Below, piece by piece: positions 25,312 through 40,000 of a stretch of DNA of 64,000 bases (its first letter is position 1; every line of letters begins with the position of its first letter). The notes beneath the pieces are model-generated. The model saw only the letters and a list, made by a program, of their open reading frames with translations, was not told where the DNA came from and made no database searches. The stretch is from NCBI GenBank assembly GCA_003952965.2, contig CM025853.1, positions 1,213,692 through 1,277,691 on the forward strand. Direction: 5' to 3'. The DNA comes from Morella rubra. Lineage: Eukaryota; Streptophyta; Magnoliopsida; Fagales; Myricaceae. Both the position numbers and the translations under genes were made by a program.

Positions 25312-25659
25312 CCTACACGAAGACACAAAACAACTAGGAGGATCAATCCCATCATAGATCCAAACACAAGTCAGGAAAAAGTTCAGAAACAACGGGTGGC
25401 CTCCAGCACAAAACTTGGAGGCAGCCCAACGTGTCAAGTGCGCAAATTCATTAGCACCTCTAGAAACATAACCAAAGTCACAAGAAACAAAACCAGCAGC
25501 ACACTGCAGAATATCACCAATTCTGCCATGTATTCTCCAATTCACATGTGTAGGATACTTGCTCAACTCCTCAATAGCAAGGAGAGAATCATCCTCCACA
25601 GTCACGGCAATAAAGCCTCCCGCTTGGCTTACTCGATCTAGAATGTCAATTACATTCAT
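25312..25659 (-). pseudogene. RNase H-like (RVT_3) fragment, LINE remnant
   Basis: The minus-strand frame from an ATG at 25659 reads like the middle and end of the RNase H domain attached to plant non-LTR reverse transcriptases and also found alone (RVT_3). It shows a VEDDSLLAIEEL segment, then IGDILQCAAGF, then VSRGANEFAHLTRWAAS. The upstream half, including the first catalytic acidic residues and any reverse transcriptase, is absent. On the minus strand a 13-base A tract (25299-25311) follows directly, as in a LINE 3' end. Imperfect 11-bp flanking repeats (25288-25298 and 25661-25671, 9 of 11 matching) may be an old target duplication. It looks like a 5'-truncated, dead insertion. Confidence 0.5.
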
Positions 25660-25679
25660 TAATGTGTTAGCTCCATAAA

Positions 25680-28521
25680 GACCGTTTATTAGGACACATT
25701 AGTACCTTACCATAAGGACCAAATCCGACCCCCTACTACTGTATCTTTGATTCTTGGTCAAAATTTTGTAGATTAAATGCTAGAAAAAGAGTTTGGACAC
25801 TAGAACATAAATTGTCAGCTATTTGAATTATGAGTATTGGATAGTTTCCTGTTGGCAAAACAAAGCAAAGAAGTTGCGTGGCTTGCTCTCAGGATGACTG
25901 TAAAAACCAAAAACGAGATCTGTAAGACTTGAGAGAGACAGGCCAGAGCTTTTCTGCTGCTGGCATGTCATCTAGCCCCAGCACAAGATGCCTTTCATGA
26001 TCTGTTCCTTTCCACCACAGGATGGGGTATATCTATATATATATAGTTGATTGGCTTGCAAGCTAAATGACCCAAATGCCAATACCAAGCCTTAATAAAG
26101 ACACATCATATCTGCAGCACATGGGGATCACTTCTGGTACGATGTTGTAACTTTTACTCTGAATTTATTCTTCTCTCATCTCTTCAAAACCTTCAGAACT
26201 TCTACAATCATAAGTGCTTACGCGAACCCCTTCCTTCAACAGGAGCCAACAATCATTATGTTTTTCATCCCTTTTTTCATTTATTTATCCAGCAGACACT
26301 GCAGATAATTTCGAAAAGCAATATTTATTCATATCCTTAACAAGGGAAAGAACATCTACGTTTGTTTATTTTCTCGGTTAATATTAACCCTTATTCTGAT
26401 CAGTTTGGAGAAACCAAGACAGAAAATAATACAAAAATTGTATGAGTTCATCTTTGTGTTTGGTATGATGCAGTTCCCCTTTTCAAAGCCTTGCAGGCAT
26501 GAAAAGAGAGGTGGTTTTGGTGTCTTTTTCAATGATACCAAACGAATATAGCAGGTAGTACCCAGTAAAGAGGATATGCAAACAAGCCCTTAACATTTAT
26601 ATATATATATATGCTTTATGTTTGTAAGTCCACTTAGTACCACCCACTTATTTACTAGTTCTCAGATCATGAGTTTGAGTCAAGACATAATTTAAAATTA
26701 CTTTTAAAAATAAAGTCTAACCTTAAATTTAGTAAATGGGCTAGAATATTAGTGTTGTGATTGATGTTGTGGTGATGGACTTGTCCAATAAATAATAATT
26801 ATGACTCAAATTGAACATTTTGCAACGGAATGTTCTTACTGTCATGCTAGAGAGAATTGCAACTATCCACCTTTTACTTAAAAAAAAAATTAACCATATA
26901 TGCTTCGCTTTTTTTGTACTCAGTGAAACGACCACAGAAACTCTGGTTCAGTCACTGTTTTGGTACAAAATAATAAGTACTTCGTTAGGAAGCTAAAGAA
27001 GAAAGGTAGAGTATTCTTGCTGGCTTCCTCGTATAACGTTTGGATTTTGTCCTGTTTTGCTTGTTTCAATCCTGGAAAAGAGGATTCCAAATGCTTTCTG
27101 CTTAATCTCTCCTAGTCCCATAACATGAATCTTACCAGTTCAGTAATTTTTAATCATATCTGTAATCTTTTAGTTTCTTCTTTTCTAAATGATTCCTCAC
27201 ATAATACACACACACACTCTAATACACTAATCCTACATGTTAGGCTCTTTCTTTTGGGTCTAAATTTTTCTTTTATATCCAAGTTTCTTGTTATATATAT
27301 ATAAAGCATTATTGGACCCTTAAACTCCCACCATAGCTGCTCGTGATGTAAGATGCCACTATGGGCCTATAAAGTTTTTTTTTTAAATTGATTTTATATT
27401 CAAAGTTCTGTTTTCAAACCCTAGTGTAAGATTTAAGTCCTTAACATGTTTTAGGTGCCTTTCATAGCAGACAAAATGTGACCCTTTATATATATTAGTT
27501 AGGGTTAGCAAAGGAAACAAAAGTCCAAAAATAATTTTTTTAAAAAAAATTAAAAAGCAAGCCGTATATATGACCATGCAAAGTATTTTAAGCATAATCT
27601 CTCCATACAGATAAGCTTTAAATTAATAGCTATATATATATATAGATTAGGCACGATATTCTTAACCCATGAATTAGGGCACTGTTCTTCTGTGCTATAG
27701 GCCTCTCATAGCAACTACATATCTCTTTTGCACCACCATGTGCATTTAATCTCTTGATCTAGCATGCATGGACCAACTTTTAAATGTTTTTCTAATGCAT
27801 TTTTAATAGTCACCTCAATTGCTTGCAAAAAGAAAAAATTGTAAAGAATTAAGATATAATAGTCCTCACGGAAAATAATTATATTGAATTTTCTCCTCCT
27901 CTTTTTGTGTACCCAACAATGTGCTTAAAAGAACACAAACATTTATATCCCATTACTCAACAAAGTCCCCAATTAGACCTAACTTCTTGTTTGGTCTTTA
28001 TTTTTGCTGTTACTGTACAACTGATAATAAAGAATATGAAAATTTATGTCTACGTCCACGGCATAATGCGGCCAAATTTTCTTATATTAAAATTAAGAGT
28101 ACAAATAAAGTATTTAAATGAAAATGGAGTAAATGCATTTTCAATCCCCAACTATTGGAGTTTTGACTTTTGCATCCTATATTATAAATTTCATTACATT
28201 TTGTTCTCAACTATCAATTGTTTATACTTTTCACACTTAATAATTAATATAGATGAAAATTACTATTTTATTTACTGAAATGAAGATTTTATTTTTATAA
28301 ATTTTTTATAATTATATTTTATATAAGAGTAAATTTGTCATTTCAATCCAATATATTAACCTATACTAACTCACGAGAAAATGAGAAGGTGGACCGTGGA
28401 GGTGAGGATTGAAACAATACAAACCGCTGAGACAATAATATCAACTAGGCCATGAAAGCCCTCTCGACCCATACGGCCCACCTGACACAACCCAGGTCCG
28501 TAGTTTCTTTCGGCTTTGCCA
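25680..28521. other. intergenic, very AT-rich
   Basis: Contains (TA)n runs near 26030-26046, 26600, 27293-27302 and 27630-27645. Two similar direct sequences (about 28126-28147 and 28327-28349, GAGTAAAT...TTTCAATCC) bracket an AT-rich 200-bp block that may be a degenerate MITE. No gene is supported. Confidence 0.45.
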
Positions 28522-29194
<673 letters not shown>

Positions 29195-31049
29195 ATATAT
29201 TAACTTGCTTACTGGATGTATTATGTTCGGGTATCTGTTTAACTGCTCAAGATTTTAGACCTATGTTTTGGGCATATTAAGTATGTAAATCTGTGGATCT
29301 AATGGCTAGTCGTGTTACTTTCCGCCATCTTCTTGATGACTTTTGTCGTGCGAGATTTAGCACTCTATTTGTTTGTCAGAAGTCTATTGTGATCATTCTT
29401 GTTCTAATTCAAGCCATTTCCATTGTTCTTTCCCAAAACTCTTCTGACCACATAAATTGTGAATACATTCTGTTTCTTGGTTGCTTTTTGCAGCCATATC
29501 ACCCTATGATTCCAATCGTACGTTCAACTGAAATTTGTATAACCATGACTGGATCTATAACCCACCATTACGTGGACCGTAATATTTACTTTTTACTTTA
29601 AAAAAAAATGAAATTTGTACAGAAGAATCTCATTCTGTTTCATGGTGGGTGAATTTTGGCTCTTTCCTTGGCAATGAAGCTTAAGCTTATATCATTCTTA
29701 TGGAGGTATTGATTGTGGTTGGCATCTTCATATCTGAAATAACCATTGATCACCTTTCAGGAACACATATGTTCTTTGTCAAGAAATTTTGGCCTCTGAA
29801 TTTTTGTCAGGTTCAGGCTGTAAGTCTTATCCGCCTTAAATTTTGTATGTAAATTAAAAAAATCCAAAAAAATTTTAAACTCCAAGTATGCACAATTTAT
29901 TTCTGTTTCTGTGCTTTTCTTCTCAAATACAAACAACATTACACAAACACGAGGACAACTGTAAACCTCATAATACTGCAATAGAAGGCCAGAGAAAGAT
30001 ATACGGTATGCAGCCATTCACCCTGTGATTGCAAAATATTCATGGAGTGCTTCAGCTTGCCTGCACTGGACCGCCAGGTCCTAATTTACCAAAGATTCAT
30101 GACGCCTTCAGACACCATTTGGCCTGAACCACTTGAGATAGGGTTCCGTTGCCATTTTTCGTGTCCTCTAGGTTTTGGAGTTCCAAATTTGGACTTGAGC
30201 TGTTGTTGCTTGACTTTTGCAGGATTGCTTGTTTGATTGAGTTAAAGAATATAGAAAACGTCTCCAGCAAAACAAGTTCACTGATTAGACAATTATCTCT
30301 TCATTTAAATGATTATGCTTCTGGGAAATCATGAACAGAGATGCATCCTGAAACCATTCATCCATCAGATGTTGGGCTCTATTAATGAAAACAAATATTT
30401 ATCAATGCTATTGATGAGTTTGAAAATATGATGATCACAGTTTAATTTGAAGCAACACACAATTAAGACCTGTTGTTTCGGTCGATCCTTTGAGTGCAAA
30501 AAGAGTCTTCAATTGCAATAACTAGCTAACTAGTAAGACACAATTTGAAGCCACACAATTAAGACACCTGTTGATTGGGTCGGTCACGTGATCTGTAATG
30601 GAACAATCTAACTTTTGGAGTTTTCATTTGCAACTAGCTAAGTACTAAGCCTGTGTTGTAACCTGCTTGAAAACCTCTTCAATTGAGACGAGCATGTAAT
30701 TCTCTTCAGTACATTTTCGTTAATAACTCCAGATTTTCATTCCTGATAATGGCACTTATTACTGTGCACTCTTTAAATTTGACTAAAAACAACTACCGGA
30801 TTGTCATGGTTGAGACATTTACTGCCATATGCTAAGGCTTTACGGAATATGCATATGTCCTCAATGATATTTTGTTTTTTTAAATTCAGGATTTTGCTTA
30901 TGCTCCTAAACGCCTGAATAATGAGATCCTTTCAAAAAGAAGCTAAGGAAAAACAAAATCCAAAAACAGTCTTATCGGTTAAGGGAATGGAATATGTTCA
31001 AGGGGATTTTATTGTCTTTTTTGTTTTTAGGGAAAAGGCATTCATAGTT
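29195..31049. other. convergent intergenic region
   Basis: 3' flanks of the H3.1 gene (plus) and the WD40 gene (minus). No gene, RNA or transposon was recognised. Plant histone messages are polyadenylated, and no animal-type histone stem-loop is expected. Confidence 0.5.
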
Positions 31050-34000
31050 CTATAGAGAAGAGAATGGATATTGAAGTAGATCCTCTTGACTACCAACCTT
31101 TGTCCCAACTATGATGGTTCCATTGAGAGGATGAGCAGCACATGCAGTAACTCCTTCAGACAAAGGATAAATCTGTTTGCCTACTTCGATGATTTTCTAC
31201 AGAGAAGCTCCGTGTAGTTTCACTAGACACAAAACTGAGTAAGCAGTACTCCTGTACTTGAACTTTAACAACAAACACTGAGTAAGCAATACTGTAAAAC
31301 AGAAAGAAAATGAGTCGACGATAGTTTATACATGCACGCCTACACACGTACAAAAAGATATGAATAGGCATGCCTGCAGGAGGAGAAAGAGAAGCAGAGG
31401 CAGCAGTCAGGTATGAACATGTTAGACTTATTGACATGCTTCCACACATCCCGAATGCCACATTAGGTTTGCCAACAAATTTAAAATCTCAGTTATATAG
31501 AAGAAAATGGAGAAGAAGCAGAAAGCGATATCCCCTCTGTGTGGGTGAAACCTCGATCTGTTGTTTTTTTTTTTTTGGGGGGGGTGGGGGAGGTTAGAAG
31601 AAGCCCCAAGTTCACCAAAACAAATTGTTGATTCAAAGAAATGATCTCCCATTTTTTATTTGCTTGGGACTTTGAAGGGATTGGTGAATGACAGCACCTA
31701 CTATCATTTCTGCTGACTCCACTTCACATATACTCTTCAAGTTTTAGTAATGCAAGATAATATCCTTCAAGATCCAAGGTGAAAAGAACTGACTGTTCTT
31801 ACTACGAATTTGTCTGAATTTCTGCTCTGGGATATCTTGTTATGTTAGTTGTTTGGACTACCAAGTATAAAAGACCTGATAAAAGTTGGGGGGTGTGGAA
31901 ACATTCCAAGAAGAGATGTAAACAATACTGCCCTATCTACCACTTCGGTCGACGGATGTTGTTATCTGAATTGGATGATACATTACATGGCAACATTGTC
32001 ATGTCCCCAAGCTGCTAAATTAGGCCATCAACTGCCATTTAGCCGCTTTGAATGCCTGGTAACCAATTGATAAAAGTTTGCCAGGGTGAGAAGTTTCTTA
32101 CTCGTGGTCTACATGACTGGAAGAACAGGGGTTGGGATAGAAATCCAAAAGATGAACACCGTTGTCAGATGATGATCCAACTGCATAGATCTGCATCAAA
32201 AGGCATCACGTTACAAGTACACTTAGCAATTTGGTCAGAGGCAAAAAAAATCTTTATACAGAATCCAACAGAAACAACTATTGGATAAACGTTGCTGTAC
32301 TGAGAACATTGCATTCTTTTTCTGAGACAACTGATGGAACATTCCAGTAGAAAACACAGCAAACAGCTTGCAATTAGGTTGGGTTCAGCTTATTCTTGCT
32401 TCTCAATTACTTGAGCCAAGCTAACGCCTAAAAAGCGGAGCTTTACAGCTTGACCAAAATAGACTAGTTGCTCTTAAGAATCATATAGTTGGATAATACT
32501 GAAGAAAATTTTCCCAAGTGCTCAAAGAAAAAAAAACTTCATGCATATTATAAATGATCATGAGTGATGCAGAGAGATCTCTTGACAATATAGACCTATC
32601 GGTTTTGCTAAGCAGCACAGTGATAAAAGCATCCCCAACCCACATCCACCCCTTCACCACCTGAGGGTCCAGGGCCAGGGATAGGAATAACAAAGTGCTT
32701 ATGAGATCGGGGCAGTCATCCAGCAATTTCTCTAACCAAAATCTACTCAGCATTCTATTGTAGTAGTCTACATTTAGGGGATTCAATCCTGGGAGGTAAA
32801 ATGAAACAACCAAAAGTTCAATCCGTCAGGTTTTGCCAATAGGATTGCACTCTAATTATGATAATAGGGTTCTTCCCTTGCACTCTTCTTTTAAGTAGAG
32901 TCACAACAAATTTGAACTGTCAGAGCCTCTAAAGAAGACTATATAGTGCATCAGCTTATGCAAAAACTGTAGCAATCAATTTCAGAAGCCGAAGAGTACA
33001 TGCAGCAGAAAAGAATGTTGCTTTGCTCTAGTGCTCCCTTTTACAATCGTGTTTGAGTTCTATAATTTCTGTCAGGGCTAAACATTTGGTTCTCTTCTCC
33101 ACTATATGTATCCACTTTTGCCACTGTAATAAAATAAAAAATAGGACATACACGCTTCTAAAGAAGTGAGTGGATTATAACGTAATGTCATGTTGTCTTT
33201 ACTAGTCCCAAAATGTTTGGATAAAATCTATGTATTCCAACCCACATGACAACATACTTCACGAGGTGAAACAAGGTTAAGCCAATGATAGACAATCCTT
33301 ACCGAATATGTCGGTACCCATGATGGTTGCCTCAAATACAACAGATCCGATGGAGCATTGGGATCATTTCTAATCCCTCAAAATAAAGATGAAATAAATA
33401 GAGAGTTACTAAATGCTAGCCGCAAATGATTTGGACATTAAAGCACAATTCAACTTCACTCACAACCAAGCTGGGGGAGGGCAATGGACATGTGTAACAT
33501 GAAAATTGTATATATCCAAAACACCTGACCTACAGAAAGTGATACCATAATTAGATATTTTTCAACTACTGTCAACTTAAACAAGCTAAAATACATGTAA
33601 AGGTAACACAGAATACAGATACAATGGATTCATTAATCAAACCTACCATCCATCATCAAGATGGAAGGCCAGTTGATATGGGCATGATGGATCAAGATCA
33701 AGAGAGTGTATTTCCCTTGGAATGATATGTGACTGCGCCTGCATGATAAAGAAAGCAAGTGGGAAAGGAAAAATTATCCCACAAATAATAACAGTAATGG
33801 TAATAACAATATGGTGACAAAGGGCGTAAAGTGAGCAATTTCCAGTGATACATTCGTACGAGAAGATCCCTTGTGACCAGTATTCCAAAACTGAATCCAT
33901 GGTTGACAAAACTAATGCTTTCTAAAACTTCTAAATTAACTGTATATTTAGGAAACATTAATTTACAAAACAAAAATCTTAACTTTTGTAGATGAATACA

Positions 34001-37000
34001 GTAAACATAGCAGACATTACAGTGATTCATAAAATCTATTAGTTCTAATGTTATAATAAAATAGAACATCCAATATGCTAACCTCTGTTAACAATACCTC
34101 TTTTTGTACAGCTTGTCTAATACAAAACCAGCAATGAGAATGTCTCTTTAACAAAGCAGGTTTTGGTTTTACTTATTGCTTTTCAAACTTAAACAGGTTC
34201 AAAATTTTTAAGAGGTTTTATAGATTAAGGATGACACTTTGATGACTAGAGAGACTAAGCATGCTACCAATTTTTTAAGAGGTTTCTTGGGTTTGTTGCT
34301 GCATGAATAGTTTTACAGGAAAACAGCACTTTAATTCCCTTCAACTACCAATTTATTTGCAATTTCCTCCCAAATAATATCCATGGCAGTTAAGCCCTTT
34401 AAGCTACATACTTTTGTAAGAGTTGCCTCCTAAGCTAAGATCTCATCACTGTTTTGTGATATTTTATTAGGAGAAACTTGCAAAAAAAAGGTAGTCTGAG
34501 GGGTAAATTCCAAGGCTGATAGTTTCAAGGTAACTTGCAAATGGAATAGTATTTTAGGGTGTCAAAATGTAATTTTTCCTAATTTTAGTCATTCTTGCAA
34601 AGATTCCTTGTTCATAAACATAGTATACTAACAGTAGTGGAAAATGGATTGAGGAACAAATTGATGTGCAATAAAGTAGAAACAAACAAAAGTAATATAC
34701 ACAGATGATAAACTCGAAGACACATAGACCAAGTGTTAACAAGATCTTTTAGTTAGAGACAATTATATTTGAAGACTTGCATCATTCACTAATTAGGCAG
34801 CAGAAGACTCATTCCACAGTGTCAATTTATGTATTGGATTTCTCCATTTAAATCAAACACCTGGTTGTCCTGTACGTCTACTCATTGGGACAAAGCACAA
34901 AAAATGCATGGAGTGGCAATGGCAGATCACAATATAACTCTCCTTATACATTAATCAACATATACACAATGTCCGCACAAGAAAACTTTTTCCAACACTT
35001 GGATAACTAACATTTTGCTATTAGGAAGAGGAAAGATACATTGAGCTTGCGATGTCGTACTTTTTTATGTACATATGTAAACAGAATTACTTATTTACAA
35101 TTTGCCCATGTTGCAATATAATGAATTTCAGATTCAATTTCTAAGGAATAAATAACGAGAATAGAAAGGGCATCTTCAAATATAAATCTACAGAAAGCCA
35201 ACATGCATGCCTCGGCACAAGAAAAAGAGAGTTACTTAGGATTAAAGCTTGTTCATGTTCTCACTGTACTCTCTCGAGAGTGAAACTGAGAAACATAACA
35301 ACAAAAAGTTATGATACCTTCAGAGACTCAATTTCCTCTAGCATTGCTGAAAGCTTCAATGATTTAAGCGGTGGATGACATACCTAAGTGGCCAAAAAAT
35401 AGAGAAGTATACACAAGTAGCATTCAAACATCAAGAAACTATGTGATTGATGGAAGAATAAATTACATTATAGAACTTAGTATCATGGCCACCTCTAAGA
35501 AAAAATGTGATAGAAAATAAGTACAACAGAGTTAGAGACATAATGTTTATGTGTCCAACACAAAGAAAATCATCTGTAAAGATTATTCTTGGGGAAACCT
35601 TTGCTAGCTTCTTGCCAGTTGTTGTGTGCTAATTCAAATTTTTGTAACGAAAAAGCATAGGGGAAGAACAATGAGAACTTGACTATTTTACCTCTTTATG
35701 ACTTTGAAAAGCAGCAGACTCTCTTCCTCCTCGAAGATCCCAGATATAAATACGCCCATTACTACCAGCCCCAAAAATTAACTGCAGACAAATAAATGTC
35801 CTCTTTCATATGATGAGCAACAAAATCTAGATGTAAGTGTAACTTGTGTGGATGAAAGCATTCCAACACGCACATTTCCTACGATGGACTATTGACTGAA
35901 GTTTCAATAAGGTGGGGAGAACTGGCACCCAGCCCCTTCTTTAGAGAAGGCTGAGAATTTCCTATTTTCTTAGGACCATGAGAATCATATCAAGTTGATA
36001 TGAAATACATTTACAGCATTTTATGATAGGTGAGAACACAACTTACACATCCACATAGGATTTAACTGGTGACTTTACCTTTCACACTTCACCATTGTGT
36101 ATGGGTAGAGGAGATACTGTTTAGTCAAAAGGCCATTGGTTAATCAGTAGAGTGAACACTAATAGTATGCAGACCCCTAATGAGGACCAGAAATATTTTC
36201 ATTCACATAGGAGATTATATCAAGAATTATTTACTAGGCATAGTCATGAATTCAACGAAGGCATAGATATGTAATTGTTCTTTTGTAGATGTAATTCGTT
36301 TTGATTCAAATAGCAAACCACAAATACTAATTGCTCTGTTGTCCTTTAGCCCAATTTAACTCTTTTTAACTCATTAAATTCAACCATAAAAAGAAAGAAA
36401 GAAAAGAAAAACTAATGCTTTCTTAGAATAGACACATGAGCAATGGTTGTGCCAATGAGCTCCAGCTACACCGACACCTTCCACCACAAGAATGGTGTAG
36501 AAGGAGGTGTGAATTCAAAAACACTTTTTGCTTCTGCAGTCACAAATCAAAAAGAGGGAAATAGGTGGGCAGCATGAAGAACATCCTGCTTTTTCACTCC
36601 TTGTAAGAATTGCTCTTCTAAGTAGCTAGCCTTCCTCACAATTCTTGTTCACTATCTCTCAATAGGAGAAGAACTTTTCTAGAAAAAACTGTGAACTATA
36701 ATTTACTGCACAGCTATTGCAAGCATCAGACCCTGAAAACCAGGACGACTGTAATTTTATGAATATAATGTTCTTTCTGAACTATAATGATTACTCTTGA
36801 ATGACTAACTCTCCAAGATGAATATGCAGTTCTATTCTATTGCAAGCTCAATAATATGAAAAGTGTGTACAGAATCCATAAAGCAGAAAAAAAAAATCAA
36901 AATATATAATTACAAAATGTTATTCTATACCATCGCACTAAATACACAATATAGAAAAATATGTATTCTCCCTTGATGGACAGGGCTAACTTAAAAACTA

Positions 37001-40000
37001 AAAAGAAGGTTGTGATCACTAACCTGATTTTCCGCATCAAATTCAATGCTGTTAAGGATGGTACAGGGATTCGTTGTGAGTGCGAGACATGGAAGATAAC
37101 TATTTCTTGTGTCCCATACATTGATAACACCACATGTATCAGAAGCAAATAACCTATAGAAAAGGCCATAGGAAAATTAAAAATGCTAAAAGAACAAATA
37201 ATTGCCACAAACAAGATTTCAATGAAGATGTCATAAGCAAGGTCAAAGAACAACTATAAGTATCACACCATCTCTGAACTGTAAAAGCATACAGCCAACT
37301 GTCATACTAAAACACCTAAGGATCATGTGCTAGTTGTCTGATCTCGAATGAAAATCCAGATCTATCAACCCAAATTGTAGTTGCAAAGTGATCAAAGACC
37401 AATTCATTTCCCATGTACTATTGGTTTTTTGGCTCCAGAATGCGTCCAATTCTGTAGATGCAAAAAGAAGTTGCTCTTCAATTTTTCTCGTGGTAAAATG
37501 CACAAATGTAAAGCACTTAGTACATGAGTGTAATACAAGGTAAGAAAGCACACTGAATTACAGGGAAGACCAATGCCTTAAAAGCATATGTCTACTAAAC
37601 CAAGAACCTTCTTATGGAAAGCAGTTGCTTGATACATTAATCCGCAACAGACGGTTTCCATACTATAACAAGTGATTCTCCGCTAAGATGTTTACAATTG
37701 CTTGATACATTCATCTGCAAAGCAGTGGTCAGATACAGTAGTCTATATGTTTTGGCTGAATCAAAGAACCAGAAAACATGAAACATTTATCCATCCAACC
37801 TGTAAATGTCCCATTATCATTCAGGTGAATTCATATCCACAGTGCTTAGAAAAAAAAAAAAAAATTCATATCCACAGTCAAGTTGAGATCAAAATACATA
37901 TACATATTGAGTGACATGCATAAAAATGTTCCTGCATAAATTTGTTATACACTGCTCTCTCACAAGTCATAGTCGGGCAACAGAACAGTTTACTCTTTAG
38001 GGCAGCCTCTTTTACCAACCTTGAATCATCAATTGAAGTAAAAGCTATATCAGATAAACCTCGATGGATGTCAGAACCATGAACATTGAGAATATTTCTT
38101 GTTCTTAATATCTGCATCAGCAACAAACGATGAACAAAAATTGGCATCATATAAATTCAAAAATTAGGATTTCATGACTGAAGTATGAACAAACTGCAGC
38201 ATAAAACCACAACACAGCCTTATTAGAAATTATTTTTCTATAAAGGAGAGATCAAATACTTGCGAAAAACTAGACCACCAAGACCCAAAGACAACTATAA
38301 TTGCATGTTCTGGAACTGAATCACTTAGGTTGTCCTCGAAAAATCTTACATGTGGGTTTCTCATCTAGAGTATGAGGTGTCTGTTAACTTCTAATACAAG
38401 AGAAGCAACGCTAGAAGTAATTAGTGTATATCAAGCTACAAACAAGAAGGTTTTTACAATATTGCAATAGATAGAAGTTAATTAAGATATATGCTTCCAA
38501 AGAGTCTTGTGCTAAAACTGGATATAAGATGGAAAGAACAAGAGAAAACTTACTTGCACTGGATCAGAAGACGTAAGACCAATGTCGAAAATAAGTACTT
38601 CATTATGTTCCCTGGATGCGCAAGCAACCTAAATAAATGAACAAATGGCATATAAATTCCATGAGGAAATTAAGGCATGGAAACAATCACAACTTACTTT
38701 ACCAACCCCAACAACAGAAACATTAACAACATGATTCATGGTTCCCAAGGCAGAAGCACGATAGAATGCATATTTTTGTTCAATTGAACCAATAACAATC
38801 AGTCAAAGCACAAAAGAGATGATACTAAGCCAGATGCTCATGACTACTAACTCACTGGTAGCAGCGCAATGTCGTTTACACTAAGTATGAAAGACGAAGT
38901 CATTATTCCACTTTCATATCTAAACAGAGAAAAGACACATTAAAGGTCTTCAGTGTACAATAATAAACCAAGAAAAAGCCTTCTGAGTGTTGATGTATGA
39001 CAAAGGGACTAAGAGGGAAGAAAAAAGAGAATAACTAACAGTGTTGATGATGATTTGGCCCTAACTAATCATAGACAAGTGCCACTGTTGCAAACTCAAA
39101 TCATATGAACAGTGACGGATTCAGGATTGAAGAATTAGGGGGTGGAGTCAATGAGGGAAAATATTCATTTTTTTTAGGAAATATTTTGAATGTAAACATT
39201 GCATGTGATAGTAAACATATATGAATGACTCCATGATGAGGCTTGTACCTTTCTTAAGGTATTTGATTTTCACTTCATAATCTTTTCCTGGACTAAGAAC
39301 ACCATTCCATTTACCCCTGAAGTCAGGGTTGTGCACCCCCTTTCGGGCTGTTCCTTTTATCCCTTGGGAACACGTCATTTGGTTATGCCAGCCCTTTACT
39401 TGCTTTTCTTAACATGGTGGCCTCAAGTCCATTTGACTGGACACAACCCTTGGAAGCACCACACCATCACGTAAACATCCTTCAATGTGGCTACACATGC
39501 CTCTGAGGTTACCGACTTAGTAATCTCTCTTGAGAGTATGGTATTAACCACTTGAACTCGACTAGGTGTTTTACTTATCATGTATTCTTAAGACTTATGC
39601 AACTTGACACTTAAGAGACTTGATGCTTATGCAAAATGCTATTTAAAAATTGAAGGCTTAAGACTATAAGATATAATCATGTAACTTTTGACAAGAATTT
39701 GAATCACACTTGCATAATTTACAAACCTTACATAAATATTTTAATCATATGTTTGACAATCAAATATATGCTTTAAGTATTTTCAAATCATCCCTAAGTA
39801 AACTCTCAAGCCTTATCTATATTCTTGGGGAGTTGGTTTTTCAAACTAAAATATCAAGATGTCAAAATGGCTTTTAGTTTATAGCGACTGCAAAAATAGT
39901 GTCTGGCAGTTGACCAAACTTCGTGTAGTAGTTGGCCAAGCGTGTAGTCCTAAAATGACAGTGTACAGTGATTTTGTAACTTTTTAAACATTGCATTCAA

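Noticed and set aside
39110-39180. Second hAT element starting CAGTGACGGATTCAGG
   Set aside because: The left end fits, but no matching right end or duplicated CATATGAA was found; kept only as a note within the intron.
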